64,000 bases of DNA, taken from positions 248,001 to 312,000 of the forward strand of contig CAMFKE010000002.1 of NCBI GenBank assembly GCA_945957395.1. The letters are read 5' to 3'. Source of the stretch: an uncultured Opitutia bacterium (GTDB lineage: Bacteria > Verrucomicrobiota > Verrucomicrobiia > Opitutales > UBA953). Shown here piece after piece: positions 1 to 10,804 of this stretch. Below the pieces are notes generated by a model, which saw only the letters and a list, made by a program, of their open reading frames with translations, searched no databases and had not been told where the DNA came from. Made by a program: the position numbers and the translations under genes. Every line of letters starts with the position of its first letter. Position 1 is the stretch's first letter.

Positions 1-560
1 TCCAGCGCCTCGGCCATGTCGGCGGCGCCCAACCGGCGAGACAGGGCGATGTCGCGCGGGTCGTCCGTCAGGAAGCCGCGCTCGTCAAGGTGCCCGATGA
101 GAGCGTGAAGGGCGGCGAGCACGCCCTGAGTGCGGGCCACATCGCGCGCCTGCTCGGACAAGCGGGCATGGAAGGAGACCTCGCCCGTGTGGCTCTCAAA
201 AAGGTTTTCGCGCCGCTCGGCGTCCTCGGCGGTGTAGGACTGGGTGCGCTGCTCGTCGTAGTAGCTCTCGCGCCAGTCGTCCTCCATGCGCCGCAACGCC
301 GAGAAATCGCCCTCCGTCACCGTCAGTTCGCCGGTCGGTTCGCCCTCGTCGCCGGCGGAGAAATCGGCGTCCAGCGAGGCGTCGCGCGCCACCTCCGGCT
401 CGACCTCCTCCAGCACCGGGTTGGCCGCCAGTTCAGCGGAGAGCTCGGAGCGCAGTTCGGCCGAGGGCACCTGGAGCAGCTTCAAAGCACGCTGCAGGCG
501 GGGCGTGATGGCCGTCGTCTGGGCGAGTTTTTGGGAGGACTGGAGGCTGTTGGAAGGCAC
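1..560 (-). CDS. rpoN: RNA polymerase sigma-54 factor, N-terminal part (cut by window edge)
   Basis: This is the first 186 codons of sigma-54, the sigma factor that directs RNA polymerase to -24/-12 promoters and depends on AAA+ activators. The start region carries the region I signature: SLQSSQKLAQ, then a helix with TPRLQRALKLLQ, then an acidic stretch (ELAANPVLEEVEPE) as in RpoN region I. The following acidic linker and the segment ending DERGFLTDDPRDIA fit the start of the core-binding domain. The start is a GTG at 558-560; no ATG is available in frame at this point, and a TTG four to eight codons upstream is an alternative. The C-terminal RpoN box is outside the window. It lies 90 bases downstream of the GH3 gene on the same strand. 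Confidence 0.9.
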   Translation of the reverse strand, partial: MPSNSLQSSQKLAQTTAITPRLQRALKLLQVPSAELRSELSAELAANPVLEEVEPEVARDASLDADFSAGDEGEPTGELTVTEGDFSALRRMEDDWRESYYDEQRTQSYTAEDAERRENLFESHTGEVSFHARLSEQARDVARTQGVLAALHALIGHLDERGFLTDDPRDIALSRRLGAADMAEAL

Positions 561-650
561 CGGTGAGCGTGCGCAAGGCAACGCCGTTTCCGCCAAGGCG
601 AAAGGCAAAAGTGCCCGGGGTGAAAACGGAGGGGAACCCGGCCCGCGCTA

Positions 651-3113
651 TCACCGCGCCGATTCGCCGCCGGCCTGCGTCGGGCGGGACTCGCCCACGA
701 ACACCTCGGCGAACTGGCCGGAGCGGGAATCCGCGGAGATCCAGACGCGATAGGGCCCCTCGGGCGACGCCGACGAACCGTTCACCGCGCCGAGCCGGGC
801 GAACGCGCTCGCGGGCACCTCGAAGGTGACACGACGCGCCTCGCCGGGCTCCAGCCGCAGTCGGCGGAAGTCGCGCAACTCGCGCACGGGACGAACGCCG
901 ACCCGGTCGCCCAGGCAGCGGATGTAAAGCTGCGCGACCGTTTCCCCGGCGCGTTGGGAGGTGTTTCGAATGTGCGCGGAAACCGTCACCGTCTCGTCGC
1001 CGGCGATGGCGCGCGAGGACACATGCGTCGGCGAATAGTCGAAGTCGGCGTACCCGAGGCCGAAGCCGAACGCGTAGAGCGGCGAGGACGGGGCGTCCTT
1101 GTAGTCGGTGTACTGCGGGCGTCCGGTGTTGGCGTGGTTGTAGTAGAGCGGGCATTGGCCGGCGCTGCGCGGCCAGGTCATGGCGAGCCGCCCGGTGGGC
1201 TCCGCCACGCCGAGCAACAGATCCGTTATCCCGGGCCCGGCCTGCACGCCGGGATGCCAGGCGAGAAGCACCGCCGCGGCGCGCTCCTGCACAACGGGAA
1301 CGGCCAGCGGGCGGCCGCTGAACAACACCACCACGACCGGCTTTCCCGTTTCCGCCACCGCCTCGAAAAGCGCCTGCTGCCGGCCGGTCAGCGAAAGCTC
1401 CGTGCGGCTGGCGTTTTCGCCGCTCCAGCCGCGCGGTTCGCCCAGGGCCATCACCACGACATCGGCCGAACGCGCTACGGACACCGCGTCCGCAATCTCG
1501 CGAGCGCTGCCCGATTCGGCGTCGCCCACGATGACCACCGAACCGTCGGTCTTCGTGCGCGTCTTGACCGTCTCGATAAGCGGGCAACCGCGGGCCACGA
1601 CGACCTTTTCGGCGCCCAGGGCGCCGCGAAGGGCGTCGGCGAGGTTCACGACCTCGTGGGCGCGCCCCTGCCCCTGCCAGGTGCCCAGCATCTCGTCGGA
1701 GGCCTCGGCGAGCGGCCCGATGAGCGCGAGTTTCCCGATTTTGGAAGCCTCCAGCGGGAGCGACCCGGGCGAGCGTTTCACCAGCACGCACGACTTGCGC
1801 ACGGATTCGCGCGCGAGCGTCACGGCGTCGGGCCGCAGGAAGGCGTCGGCCACGAGCGTCTCGTCGGCATAGGGGCGATCAAAGAGGCCCCGTTCGAACT
1901 TCACGCGCAGGATGCGCCGCACCGCCTCGTCCACCGAGGCTTCCGGCACGCCGCCCTCGGCGAGCAGGCGAGGCAGCATGTCGGCGTAGCAGGCGGAGAC
2001 CATCTCCATGTCCACACCCGCCAGCAGCGCGAAGCGCGCGGCGTCGGCGGCGTCGTAAGCGTAGCCGTGCGGGATGAGCTCGGACACGGCGGTCCAGACG
2101 CTGACCATGAGCCCGTCGAAGCCCCACTCGCGGCGCAAAACGCCGGTCATGAGCTCGCGGTCGGCGGCCAGGGGCACGCCGTTGTTGGAGTGGAAGGCGC
2201 ACATGAGGGTGCGCACGCCGGCCTCGACGCCGGCCCTGAAGGGGGGCAGGTAGACATCGCGCATCGTGCGCGGGGAGATTTCCACCGTGTTGTAGTCGCG
2301 ACCGGCCTCCGCCGCGCCGTAACCGACGAAATGCTTCAGGCAGGCGACGACCCGGGCGGGGTCGCCCGGGCGCTCGCCCTGAAAACCTTTCACCGAGGCG
2401 GCGACATAGCGCGAAACCAGCCAGGGATCCTCGCCGAAGCCCTCCGCAACGCGCCCCCAGCGCGCATCGCGCGCGATGTCGCACATGGGCGCGAAAATCC
2501 AGTCCACGCCGGCCGCCGCGCTCTCGCGGGCGGCGATGGCCGAAGTGCGTCCCGTGAGCTCGGGTTCCCAGGCGCAGGCCTGGGCGAGCGGGATGGGAAA
2601 AACCGTCCGGAAGCCGTGGATGGTATCGAACCCCATCATCAGCGGTATGCCGTGCGGCGATTCCTCGCACGCGATGCGCTGGAGGCAGTTGCGCAGCAGC
2701 GGGTCGTTCGCCACCGGCGCATCCGGCAGCACGGCGCCCAGGTCGCCGCGCATCAGATCGGCCCGGTAACGCTCGATGGCGTCGGACGACATGAGGCGCT
2801 GGTTGAGCTGACCGAGCTTGTCGGCGCGGCTCATGCGCGAGAGCAGGTCGGCCACGCGGCGCTCCACGGGCAAAGCCGGGTCCTCGTACGGATCCATCCT
2901 CCCGTTGCGGTTCGCATCGCGCCACGACGCCGACGCCGGCACGGCCGGGGCGGCGACAATCGCGCCTGCGGCGGGCTCGAGGACGATGGCGCAGGACGGC
3001 GCGGGAGCGACGACGACGCTCGGAGCGGGAGCCTCCGGCTCGGCGTAAGAGGAAAGTGCAGCCGCAAAAGGCGCCAGGGCGAACACGCGAATAAAACCGG
3101 ATAGGCGCGGCAT
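651..3113 (-). CDS. Secreted GH3 family beta-glucosidase-like protein with substituted nucleophile
   Basis: An 820-residue three-domain GH3 glycoside hydrolase of BglX type. The N-terminus (about 1-24) is a signal peptide, so it is exported, followed by a low-complexity Pro/Ala/Val stretch and a DANRNGRMDPYED motif common at the start of such enzymes. The (beta/alpha)8 domain shows KHF near residue 260 and the C-terminal alpha/beta sandwich has SGENASRTELSL, where the acid/base Glu of this subfamily lies; a fibronectin-III-like domain ends the protein. In the usual position of the nucleophile (VSDW/VSDH in relatives) the protein reads MVSVWTAVSEL, so the Asp is Val339 (codon 2097-2099, GTC instead of GAC). 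Family assignment is firm; activity is doubtful. The ATG at 3113 precedes the signal peptide directly and lacks a Shine-Dalgarno sequence. Confidence 0.92.
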   Translation of the reverse strand: MPRLSGFIRVFALAPFAAALSSYAEPEAPAPSVVVAPAPSCAIVLEPAAGAIVAAPAVPASASWRDANRNGRMDPYEDPALPVERRVADLLSRMSRADKLGQLNQRLMSSDAIERYRADLMRGDLGAVLPDAPVANDPLLRNCLQRIACEESPHGIPLMMGFDTIHGFRTVFPIPLAQACAWEPELTGRTSAIAARESAAAGVDWIFAPMCDIARDARWGRVAEGFGEDPWLVSRYVAASVKGFQGERPGDPARVVACLKHFVGYGAAEAGRDYNTVEISPRTMRDVYLPPFRAGVEAGVRTLMCAFHSNNGVPLAADRELMTGVLRREWGFDGLMVSVWTAVSELIPHGYAYDAADAARFALLAGVDMEMVSACYADMLPRLLAEGGVPEASVDEAVRRILRVKFERGLFDRPYADETLVADAFLRPDAVTLARESVRKSCVLVKRSPGSLPLEASKIGKLALIGPLAEASDEMLGTWQGQGRAHEVVNLADALRGALGAEKVVVARGCPLIETVKTRTKTDGSVVIVGDAESGSAREIADAVSVARSADVVVMALGEPRGWSGENASRTELSLTGRQQALFEAVAETGKPVVVVLFSGRPLAVPVVQERAAAVLLAWHPGVQAGPGITDLLLGVAEPTGRLAMTWPRSAGQCPLYYNHANTGRPQYTDYKDAPSSPLYAFGFGLGYADFDYSPTHVSSRAIAGDETVTVSAHIRNTSQRAGETVAQLYIRCLGDRVGVRPVRELRDFRRLRLEPGEARRVTFEVPASAFARLGAVNGSSASPEGPYRVWISADSRSGQFAEVFVGESRPTQAGGESAR

Positions 3114-3324
3114 CGGGGGAAAGTGGTCTGGCGGTGAAGAGAGCCCGGCTTGAGTCGGGAAGCGAATCGTCGCCCTTGCGGGGCGGCCTCGTCGCGCAAG
3201 CTACACCGAACCGAGCGCACCGTAAAACCCAAAGCCGGAAAGGCGCCCCGCCGCCCGAAATATGACGGTCGCGAAACATGCGCGGCACCCGCGGACGAAC
3301 TCCGGCAGGGTGGACACGGAAAGA

Positions 3325-3358
3325 CCCCGAACCCTGACGATAAATCAGGGATTCGGGG
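3325..3358 (-). terminator. Probable terminator of tmRNA (hairpin)
   Basis: Arms CCCCGA-A-CCCTGA (3325-3337) and TCAGGG-AT-TCGGGG (3345-3358) form a long stem with a 7-base loop, about 20 bases beyond the tmRNA 3' end. T-runs occur on both sides, stronger on the plus side, so it could act in both directions. Confidence 0.65.
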
Positions 3359-3378
3359 CCTTTTTGATTCTTTGAAAG

Positions 3379-3802
3379 TGGTGGAGGTGAGGGGAGTTGA
3401 ACCCCTGTCTCCCAACCCGTTGGAGGCGACTTCTACACGCTTAGCCGTCCGTATGGGTTTTTGTCACACTTGGGGCGGCGGCGCCCGGTGTGCTTGAGCC
3501 GCGTCTTTCCTTTTTATCCTCAAAAGATCCGGCGAGAAAGGGAGGGTTACCTGCTGTTTTGTCAGCGTGGTCACTCAGCAGGCGTCGGTGAGCATCGCTG
3601 TGTCGCAACTGTGGCGACAATTTTGCCGTTAGGCGTCACTTTCGCTCAAACTGCTTTAGGCAGCGAGAGCGAGGGAGGGACGCTGGAAGGCGATGACGTT
3701 GGATTTGCCAGTTATCGTCGTGATCCGTGATTAAGGAGGCCAAGGATCATCCTCCGCGTGCCATCGCGACCGCTTGATCGGGATCGAATCCGGAACACCC
3801 CC
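3379..3802 (-). ncRNA. ssrA: tmRNA (transfer-messenger RNA)
   Basis: The 424-nt gene rescues stalled ribosomes together with SmpB and tags the nascent peptide. The 3' end (read on the minus strand) has a T-arm of AGGGG, loop TTCAACT, CCCCT, then CACCTCC, discriminator A and encoded CCA at 3379-3381. The 5' end GGGGGTG (3796-3802) pairs with CACCTCC over 7 bp with one G-U pair, which fixes both ends. An internal open frame ends in TAA at 3656-3658; starting from GGC at 3707-3709 it encodes GKSNVIAFQRPSLALAA, with the ALAA end typical of degradation tags. The resume codon is inferred from the reading frame, not proven. One-piece, not permuted. Confidence 0.93.
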
Positions 3803-4032
3803 GTGATGGCGACCGCGCGCGCCTAGCGGCACGCGTGTTCGAAAATGGGGATTTCCCGGCGCCGTTTACTTTCCGAGGAAAGGTTCCGGCGGTCGGTCGC
3901 CCGCGGTTTGCGCCGCGGGGCGTTTGTGTTAGTCACACCTTTCAAAGAACACCTTGCAGGGTTGCCCCCGGCGCCCCCCCTGTCAAGCGCGCCGCCCGCA
4001 AAAAACCTGCGATTCCCGGCACGGCGCGGGCG

Positions 4033-5832
4033 TCAGTAGAGGCGGGCGATGAGCGACTCGCGCTCGCAGGTGAGCTCGCGCGGCAGGTGCTCGGCGAACT
4101 TGAGGAACAGTTCCTCGTGCTGGAGCGTGGCGAGGCGCAGCCGGTCGCGGTCGAGCGACATGAGCTCGTTCCAGGAGCCCTCGGGGAAATCCAGGCCTCG
4201 CCAGTCGAAGTCGGCGTAGCGCGGGAGCAGCCCGAAGGCGGATTCGCGGGCGCCGACGCGCCCGTGCACGCGGTCGACGACCCAGCGCAGCACGCGCATG
4301 TTGTCGCCGTAGCCGGGCCAGAGGAATTTGCCGTCGGCGCCCTTGCGGAACCAGTTCACATGGAAGACCGGGGGCGGCTCGGCGAGACGGCGGGCGAACT
4401 TGAAGTGATGGCGCAGGTAGTCGGCCATGTTGTAGCCGCAAAACGGCAGCATGGCCATGGGGTCGCGCCGCAGATCGCCCACCCTGCCCTCGGCGGCCGC
4501 GGTCTGCTCGGATCCGAGCGTGGCGCCCAGATACACGCCGTGGGACCAGTTGAACGCCTGGGCCACGAGCGGGATGTCGCTCATGCGCCGGCCTCCGTAA
4601 AGGATGGCGGCGACGGGCACGCCCTCGGGGTCGCACGCCGACGCGTCCAGACACGGGCAATTCGACAGCGGGGCGGTGAAGCGCGAATTGGGGTGCGCGG
4701 CGAGGCGGCCGCAACCGGGCGTCCAGTCGTGCCCCTGCCAGTCGATGAGGTGCGCGGGCGGCTCGTCCGTCATGCCCTCCCACCACACATCGCCGTCGTC
4801 GGTGAGCGCGACATTCGTGAAGAGAGAGCCGTGCGAGCAGGCCGCCATGGCGTTGGGGTTGGTGCGCACCGAGGTGCCCGGAGCGACGCCGAAGAAGCCG
4901 GACTCGGGGTTGATGGCGCGCAGCTCGCCGGCCGGGCCCGGGCGCATCCAGGCGATGTCGTCGCCCACGGTGGTCACCTTCCAGCCGTGCATGGACGCCG
5001 GAGGCACGAGCATGGCGAAGTTGGTCTTGCCGCAGGCGCTGGGAAATGCGGCCGCCACATAGGTCTTTTCGCCCGAGGGGGCCTCGACGCCGAGGATGAG
5101 CATGTGCTCGGCCAGCCAGCCCTGGTCGCGCCCGAGCACCGAGGCGATGCGCAGGGCCAGGCACTTCTTGCCCAGCAGGGCGTTGCCGCCGTATCCGGAA
5201 CCATACGACACGATGTAGCGCTCCTCGGGGAAATGCGCTATCACCGTCTCCTCGGGGTTGCACGGCCAGGCCGAGTCGGTCTCGCCCGGGGCGAGGGGGC
5301 GCCCCACCGAGTGTACGCAGGGCACGAAGAAGCCGCGCTCGCCGAGGTCGCGCAGCACATCGCGGCCGACATGGGCCATGATGCGCATGCTGACCACGAC
5401 ATAGGGCGAATCGGTGATCTGCACGCCGGTGATGCTCATGGGGGAGCCGGCGGGGCCCATGCGGAAAGGGATCACGAACATCGTGCGGCCGCGCATGCAG
5501 CCAGCCATCAGCCGCTCCAGCCGCGCCTTCATCGCCTCGGGCTCCACGAGGTTGTTGGTCGGGCCGGCGGCGTCCGCCGATTGCGAACAGACGAAGGTTC
5601 GGCTCTCCATGCGCGCCACATCGCGCGGGTCGGAACGGAACAGGAAACTGTCCGGACGCTTCGCGGGGTTGAGCCGGATGGCGGCGCCGCGCCCGACGAG
5701 CTCCGCCAGCAGCGCTTCGGACTCGGCCTTGGAGCCGTCGCACCAGTGAACGGCGTCGGGCTTGAAAAGGCGCACGGACTTGTTGACCCAGCGCAGCAGG
5801 CGCGAGTTCCGGGTGGGGGGATTTTCCATCAT
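4033..5832 (-). CDS. pckG: Phosphoenolpyruvate carboxykinase (GTP)
   Basis: A 599-residue GTP-type PEPCK, which converts oxaloacetate and GTP to phosphoenolpyruvate, GDP and CO2 in gluconeogenesis or the reverse in fermentative CO2 fixation. The P-loop FPSACGKTN lies at about 263-271, followed by the metal-binding region around [32 protein letters not shown] and the C-terminal [23 protein letters not shown] block are hallmark stretches of the GTP form rather than the ATP form. Two adjacent ATG codons (5832 and 5829) begin the protein; longer in-frame extension upstream would run into the hsp20 leader and shows no family similarity. It is monocistronic by position, divergent from hsp20. Confidence 0.95.
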   Translation of the reverse strand: MMENPPTRNSRLLRWVNKSVRLFKPDAVHWCDGSKAESEALLAELVGRGAAIRLNPAKRPDSFLFRSDPRDVARMESRTFVCSQSADAAGPTNNLVEPEAMKARLERLMAGCMRGRTMFVIPFRMGPAGSPMSITGVQITDSPYVVVSMRIMAHVGRDVLRDLGERGFFVPCVHSVGRPLAPGETDSAWPCNPEETVIAHFPEERYIVSYGSGYGGNALLGKKCLALRIASVLGRDQGWLAEHMLILGVEAPSGEKTYVAAAFPSACGKTNFAMLVPPASMHGWKVTTVGDDIAWMRPGPAGELRAINPESGFFGVAPGTSVRTNPNAMAACSHGSLFTNVALTDDGDVWWEGMTDEPPAHLIDWQGHDWTPGCGRLAAHPNSRFTAPLSNCPCLDASACDPEGVPVAAILYGGRRMSDIPLVAQAFNWSHGVYLGATLGSEQTAAAEGRVGDLRRDPMAMLPFCGYNMADYLRHHFKFARRLAEPPPVFHVNWFRKGADGKFLWPGYGDNMRVLRWVVDRVHGRVGARESAFGLLPRYADFDWRGLDFPEGSWNELMSLDRDRLRLATLQHEELFLKFAEHLPRELTCERESLIARLY

Positions 5833-6092
5833 GGTCGAATGGGGAGGGATGAGGTTGCGCAAACTATCGGCGCGGCGCCCCCGCGACAAGCCGCCCGTTC
5901 GCCCGGCCGCCTCACGCCGGCCCAGCACCGGTCTTGGCCGCGGGGCTCGGGGCGTTTGAAAAACCCGGTAAACCCGGCGACACCCCCGCGCACGGAGGCC
6001 CGGGTCGCTTGCGCGAGGAAAGGCCACCGCTCCCTGTTGCCCCAAGGCGCCGCCCCGATTTGCGCGTTGCCGAACAACCCCATACCCCGCTC

Positions 6093-6587
6093 ATGAAAAT
6101 CACCCCTAAGAAGCATGCGGCCTCGCCGAAGCGCCGCACCCCCTCGAAACCCGCCTCGCGCCGGCCCCGGTCGGCGCGCCAACTGCCGTCCGTGCGCACC
6201 GAGGACCCGTTCGACGGGTTGCCCGAAGTGTTCCGCCCCTGGACCGGCTTTTTCGACGACTTCATCCTGCCCGAGCCGCTCTCCGGCATCGCCCTGCCCG
6301 ACACCGAGGTGACGGAGGAACCCGACGCCTTCCTGGTGAAACTCGATGTGCCCGGCGTGACCAAGGACAACATCGAGGTGTCCGCCGAAGGCGGCATGCT
6401 CACGGTGAGCGCCCACCGGCACACCAAGACCAAGACGAGCGAAAGCACGCTGGAGTACCGGCGCGCGCTGAGCCTGCCCGACCATGTGAAGCCCGACGGC
6501 ATCGAGGCCTCCCTGGAGCACGGCATCCTCACGCTGCGCGTCCCCAAGGACAAGTCAGCCAAGACGCACAGGATCTCCGTAAAGTGA
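6093..6587 (+). CDS. Small heat shock protein, Hsp20/alpha-crystallin family
   Basis: A 164-residue ATP-independent holdase. The N-terminal 30 residues are very basic and Pro/Ser-rich, then EDPFDGLPEVFRPWTGFFDDF as in many bacterial Hsp20 proteins. The alpha-crystallin domain spans about 66-160: TEEPDAFLVKLDVPGVTKDNIEVSAEGG near its start and the closing LEHGILTLRVPK. The last residues (HRISVK) provide an IxV-type tail motif used in oligomer assembly. The open frame extends 53 codons upstream without similarity, so the ATG at 6093 is preferred. It is divergent from pckG; no CIRCE element was found. Confidence 0.92.
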   Translation: MKITPKKHAASPKRRTPSKPASRRPRSARQLPSVRTEDPFDGLPEVFRPWTGFFDDFILPEPLSGIALPDTEVTEEPDAFLVKLDVPGVTKDNIEVSAEGGMLTVSAHRHTKTKTSESTLEYRRALSLPDHVKPDGIEASLEHGILTLRVPKDKSAKTHRISVK

Positions 6588-6611
6588 GCGCCTCGCCCCA
6601 AGGCGAGGCCG

Positions 6612-6646
6612 AGGGCGCCCACCCGGACGGGGGGCGCCCTTGATTT
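6612..6646 (+). terminator. Probable terminator after hsp20
   Basis: Inverted repeat AGGGCGCCC (6612-6620) and GGGCGCCCT (6632-6640) followed by TGATTT, just after hsp20. A second perfect hairpin (GCCTCGCC/GGCGAGGC) lies immediately before it. The T-tract is short, so termination efficiency is uncertain. Confidence 0.5.
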
Positions 6647-6767
6647 GCCCGGTCGGGGCGCCCGGCGCGCGAAACCCGCGCTTTTGAATTCCGAAACGCC
6701 ACGCGCCGGGCACAGTGCGCGCACGCCGCCCGACCCCGGGACCACCCATCCACCGACCGCCACCGCC

Positions 6768-8126
6768 ATGTCCGCCATCCCCGAATCCCTCATCCGGAAG
6801 TATAACACGGCGGGCCCTCGCTACACCTCGTACCCCACGGCGCTTCGCTTCCGCGACGACATCGCGCCGCAGGAGCGCCCCGCGGTGTTCGCGCCGGCCG
6901 ACGGTCTCATCTCGCTGTATGTGCACATCCCGTTCTGCCCGTCGCTTTGCCGCTACTGCGGGTGCAACACGGTGATCACCACGCTCAAGGGCGTCTCCGA
7001 AACCTACCTCGACCACCTCGAAAAGGAGATCGCGCTGTGGCGCCCGCGCCTCGCGCCCGGCACCCGCGTCGCGCAGCTGCACTTCGGCGGCGGCACCCCC
7101 TCCTACCTCACCGCCCCCGAGATCGACCGGCTCGCCGCCATGCTGCGCGCCGCGTTCACCTTCACGAGCGACGCCGAGATCTCCGTGGAGCTCGACCCGC
7201 GCCGGCTCGACCGCGAGCGCGTGGAGGCGTTCAGCCGGCTTGGCTGCATACGCGCCTCGCTGGGCGTGCAGGACTTCGACCCGAAGGTGCAGAAGCTGGT
7301 CAACCGCGTCCAGAGCTTCGACATCACACGCGACTCCGTGACCTGGCTGCGCGAGAGCGGCTACGCCTCGGTGAACCTCGACCTCATCTACGGCCTGCCT
7401 CACCAGACGGTCGAGTCCGTGGACCGCACGCTGGACCGCGTGCTGGAGCTCAACCCCGACCGACTCGCCGTCTTCAGCTACGCGCACATCCCCTGGCTCA
7501 AGCCGGCCCAGAAGATTCTGGAAAACTCCGGCGCGATGCCCGCGGCCGAGCGCAAACTGGAGCTGTTCCAACGCATTCTCGACCGCCTCACCGCCGCAGG
7601 CTACGCCGCCATCGGCCTCGACCACTTCGCCAAGCAGGACGACGAGCTCGCCATCGCCTTCCGCGACGGGCGCCTCCAGCGCAACTTCCAAGGCTACTCC
7701 ACGCACCCGGAGCTGCCCATGCTCGGCCTCGGCGTCAGCTCCATCTCGCAGACGCCGGAGGCGTTCCACCAGAACGAGAAGGAGCTGCCGGAATATTACG
7801 CCGCGATCGAAGCCGGACGGCTGCCGGTGGCCAAGGGCCTGCGGCTCACCGAGGAGGACCGCCGCCGCGCACACATCATCCGCACGCTCATGTGCGAGCT
7901 CACCCTCGACTACGCCAAACTCTCCTCCGCGCTCGGCCTCGACTTCGCCGCCACCTACGCCGCCGAGCTCGCCCGACTGGAGCCCCTCGCGAAGGACGGC
8001 CTCGTCGAGATCGGCGAGCACGCCGCGCGCGTGACGCCCACCGGACGGTTCTTCCTGCGCAACCTCGCCATGGTGTTCGACCAATACCTGGAAACCGCCG
8101 CCAACCGGCATTCCAAGACCATCTGA
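6768..8126 (+). CDS. hemN: Oxygen-independent coproporphyrinogen III oxidase
   Basis: A 452-residue radical-SAM enzyme that decarboxylates coproporphyrinogen III to protoporphyrinogen IX without oxygen, in heme synthesis. The cluster motif is CPSLCRYCGC, with Cys57, Cys61 and Cys64 as the 4Fe-4S ligands and the extra Cys66 typical of true HemN. YVHIPFC before it and LHFGGGTPSYL after it are also characteristic, as are YKNTAGPRYTSYPT-like residues at the start (here KYNTAGPRYTSYPT) that separate HemN from HemW. The C-terminal HemN domain is complete. An in-frame ATG 41 codons upstream has no family similarity. Presence of the anaerobic enzyme suits an anaerobic or facultative life. Confidence 0.95.
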   Translation: MSAIPESLIRKYNTAGPRYTSYPTALRFRDDIAPQERPAVFAPADGLISLYVHIPFCPSLCRYCGCNTVITTLKGVSETYLDHLEKEIALWRPRLAPGTRVAQLHFGGGTPSYLTAPEIDRLAAMLRAAFTFTSDAEISVELDPRRLDRERVEAFSRLGCIRASLGVQDFDPKVQKLVNRVQSFDITRDSVTWLRESGYASVNLDLIYGLPHQTVESVDRTLDRVLELNPDRLAVFSYAHIPWLKPAQKILENSGAMPAAERKLELFQRILDRLTAAGYAAIGLDHFAKQDDELAIAFRDGRLQRNFQGYSTHPELPMLGLGVSSISQTPEAFHQNEKELPEYYAAIEAGRLPVAKGLRLTEEDRRRAHIIRTLMCELTLDYAKLSSALGLDFAATYAAELARLEPLAKDGLVEIGEHAARVTPTGRFFLRNLAMVFDQYLETAANRHSKTI

Positions 8127-8292
8127 CACCCCGCCGACGCCCGCCGCAAGCGGGCCTGCGAAGCCGCCCCGGCGCGCCGAATCCGGTTGCGAAACCGCTC
8201 GACCGAACCGGGCCGGGTGGGGAGAAAGGAGAACCGGCGCCAAGGCTTCCCCGCCCGCCCGCGACGCGAATAACTCACCCCGCATCCTCCCC

Positions 8293-9366
8293 ATGTCCGT
8301 CACCACCACCCCCTTCGGCACCGTCCCCGGCATCGGCGCCGCCTCCCTGTTCACGCTGCGCCTGAAATCCGGCGCCACGCTCACGCTCACCGACCTCGGC
8401 GCCACCTGGGTCGGCTGGTCCGTGCCCGACCGCGACGGCCGTTTCGCCGACATCGTGCAGGGCTTCGATGACGCCGCCGGCTACGCTCGCCAGACCGGCT
8501 CGTTCGGCGCCACCTGCGGCCGCGTGATCAACCGCATCGCCGGCGGCAAATTCCGCCTGGACGGCAAGGACTACAGCCTCGCCGTGAACAACGGCCCCAA
8601 CCACCTGCACGGCGGCCCCGCCGGCTTCAGCCGCCGCCTTTGGAAGGCCGAGATCGGCGGCACGCCCGAGGCTCCCGCCGTCGCCTTCTCGCGCCGCAGC
8701 GCGGACGGCGAGGAAGGCTACCCCGGCAACCTCGACATCACCGTCACCTACACCTTCGAGTCCGACGCCTCGGTGCGCATCGACTACCGCGCGACCACCG
8801 ACGCGGCCACCCCGGTGAACATCGCCAACCACGCGTACTTCAACCTCGGCGGCCACGACCACGACACGATCCTCGACCACACCCTGAAGATCTTCGGCAA
8901 GCACTACCTGCCCGCCGACGAGAACAGCATCCCCACGGGCGAGATCGTCCCCGTGGCCGGCACGCCGCTGGACTTCCGCGAGCCGCGCCTGATCGGCGAG
9001 CGCATCGGCGACAGCCACGACCAGCTGCGCTTCGGCCGCGGCTACGACCAGAGCTTCGTCGTCGGCGGCACGCCCGGCGAGCTGCGCCCGGCCGCCGAGC
9101 TTTCGCACCCGAAGTCCGGCCGTATCCTGTTGGTGGAGACGACCGAGCCCGACATCCACCTCTACTCCGGCAACTGGAATGTGGAGTGCGTGAACGGCGC
9201 TCCCGGCAAGGGCGGCGCCACCTACGGCTTCCGCTCCTCCGTCTGCTTGGAGGCGCAGAAATTCCCCGACGCCGTGAACCAGCCCGCCTTCCCGACCATC
9301 GTCCTGCGCCCCGGCGAAACCTACCGCACCACCACCGTGCACCGACTGCGCCTCGCCAAGGCCTGA
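8293..9366 (+). CDS. galM: Aldose 1-epimerase (galactose mutarotase)
   Basis: A 357-residue cytoplasmic mutarotase, interconverting alpha and beta anomers of aldoses before the Leloir pathway. The beta-sandwich signatures are in order: GRVINRIAGGKF near residue 77, NNGPNHLHGG with one substrate-contact His, NIANHAYFNLGG carrying the second catalytic His, and SVCLEAQKFPDAVN carrying the catalytic Glu. The length and the closing VLRPGETYRTTTVHRL match the family. No signal peptide is visible. No gal genes are adjacent, so it appears to stand alone between hemN and the convergent trpB. Confidence 0.95.
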   Translation: MSVTTTPFGTVPGIGAASLFTLRLKSGATLTLTDLGATWVGWSVPDRDGRFADIVQGFDDAAGYARQTGSFGATCGRVINRIAGGKFRLDGKDYSLAVNNGPNHLHGGPAGFSRRLWKAEIGGTPEAPAVAFSRRSADGEEGYPGNLDITVTYTFESDASVRIDYRATTDAATPVNIANHAYFNLGGHDHDTILDHTLKIFGKHYLPADENSIPTGEIVPVAGTPLDFREPRLIGERIGDSHDQLRFGRGYDQSFVVGGTPGELRPAAELSHPKSGRILLVETTEPDIHLYSGNWNVECVNGAPGKGGATYGFRSSVCLEAQKFPDAVNQPAFPTIVLRPGETYRTTTVHRLRLAKA

Positions 9367-9392
9367 GCCGCCGCGACCGCATGAAAGCCAAA

Positions 9393-9424
9393 ACGCCACC
9401 CGAGCCCCGGGTGGCGTTTTTGTT
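9393..9424. terminator. Bidirectional terminator between galM and trpB
   Basis: Perfect stem ACGCCACCC (9393-9401) and GGGTGGCGT (9409-9417), then TTTTGTTGTT on the plus side and a T-run (TTTTGG) on the minus side. Positioned to terminate galM and possibly the convergent trpB. Confidence 0.85.
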
Positions 9425-9562
9425 GTTCGAGCCGACGGATGCATCCGCCGAATCACACGGCTCAGAGCGCGCGCTTGCGCGTGCCGACACGCCCGTCGAT
9501 GCCCGGCAGACGCAAGCGTCCGCCCTACGGGGAATCCCCGATGGCGTCGGCCAAGGCGCGAC

Positions 9563-10804
<1,242 letters not shown>

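Noticed and set aside
954-3104. 716-codon plus-strand open frame opposite the GH3 gene
   Set aside because: It is the antisense shadow of a clear GH3 gene in GC-rich DNA; its translation is His/Arg/Gly-rich without any domain.
3379-3460. Possible tRNA gene, from the TTCAACT loop and CCA
   Set aside because: The T-arm and acceptor pair with a 5' strand over 400 bases away and a tag frame lies between, so it is tmRNA.
3150-3497. 115-codon plus-strand open frame over the tmRNA 3' end
   Set aside because: Overlaps the tmRNA and its terminator on the other strand; no family features.
3835-6096. 753-codon plus-strand open frame opposite pckG
   Set aside because: Antisense shadow; the minus-strand frame is an unmistakable GTP-PEPCK.
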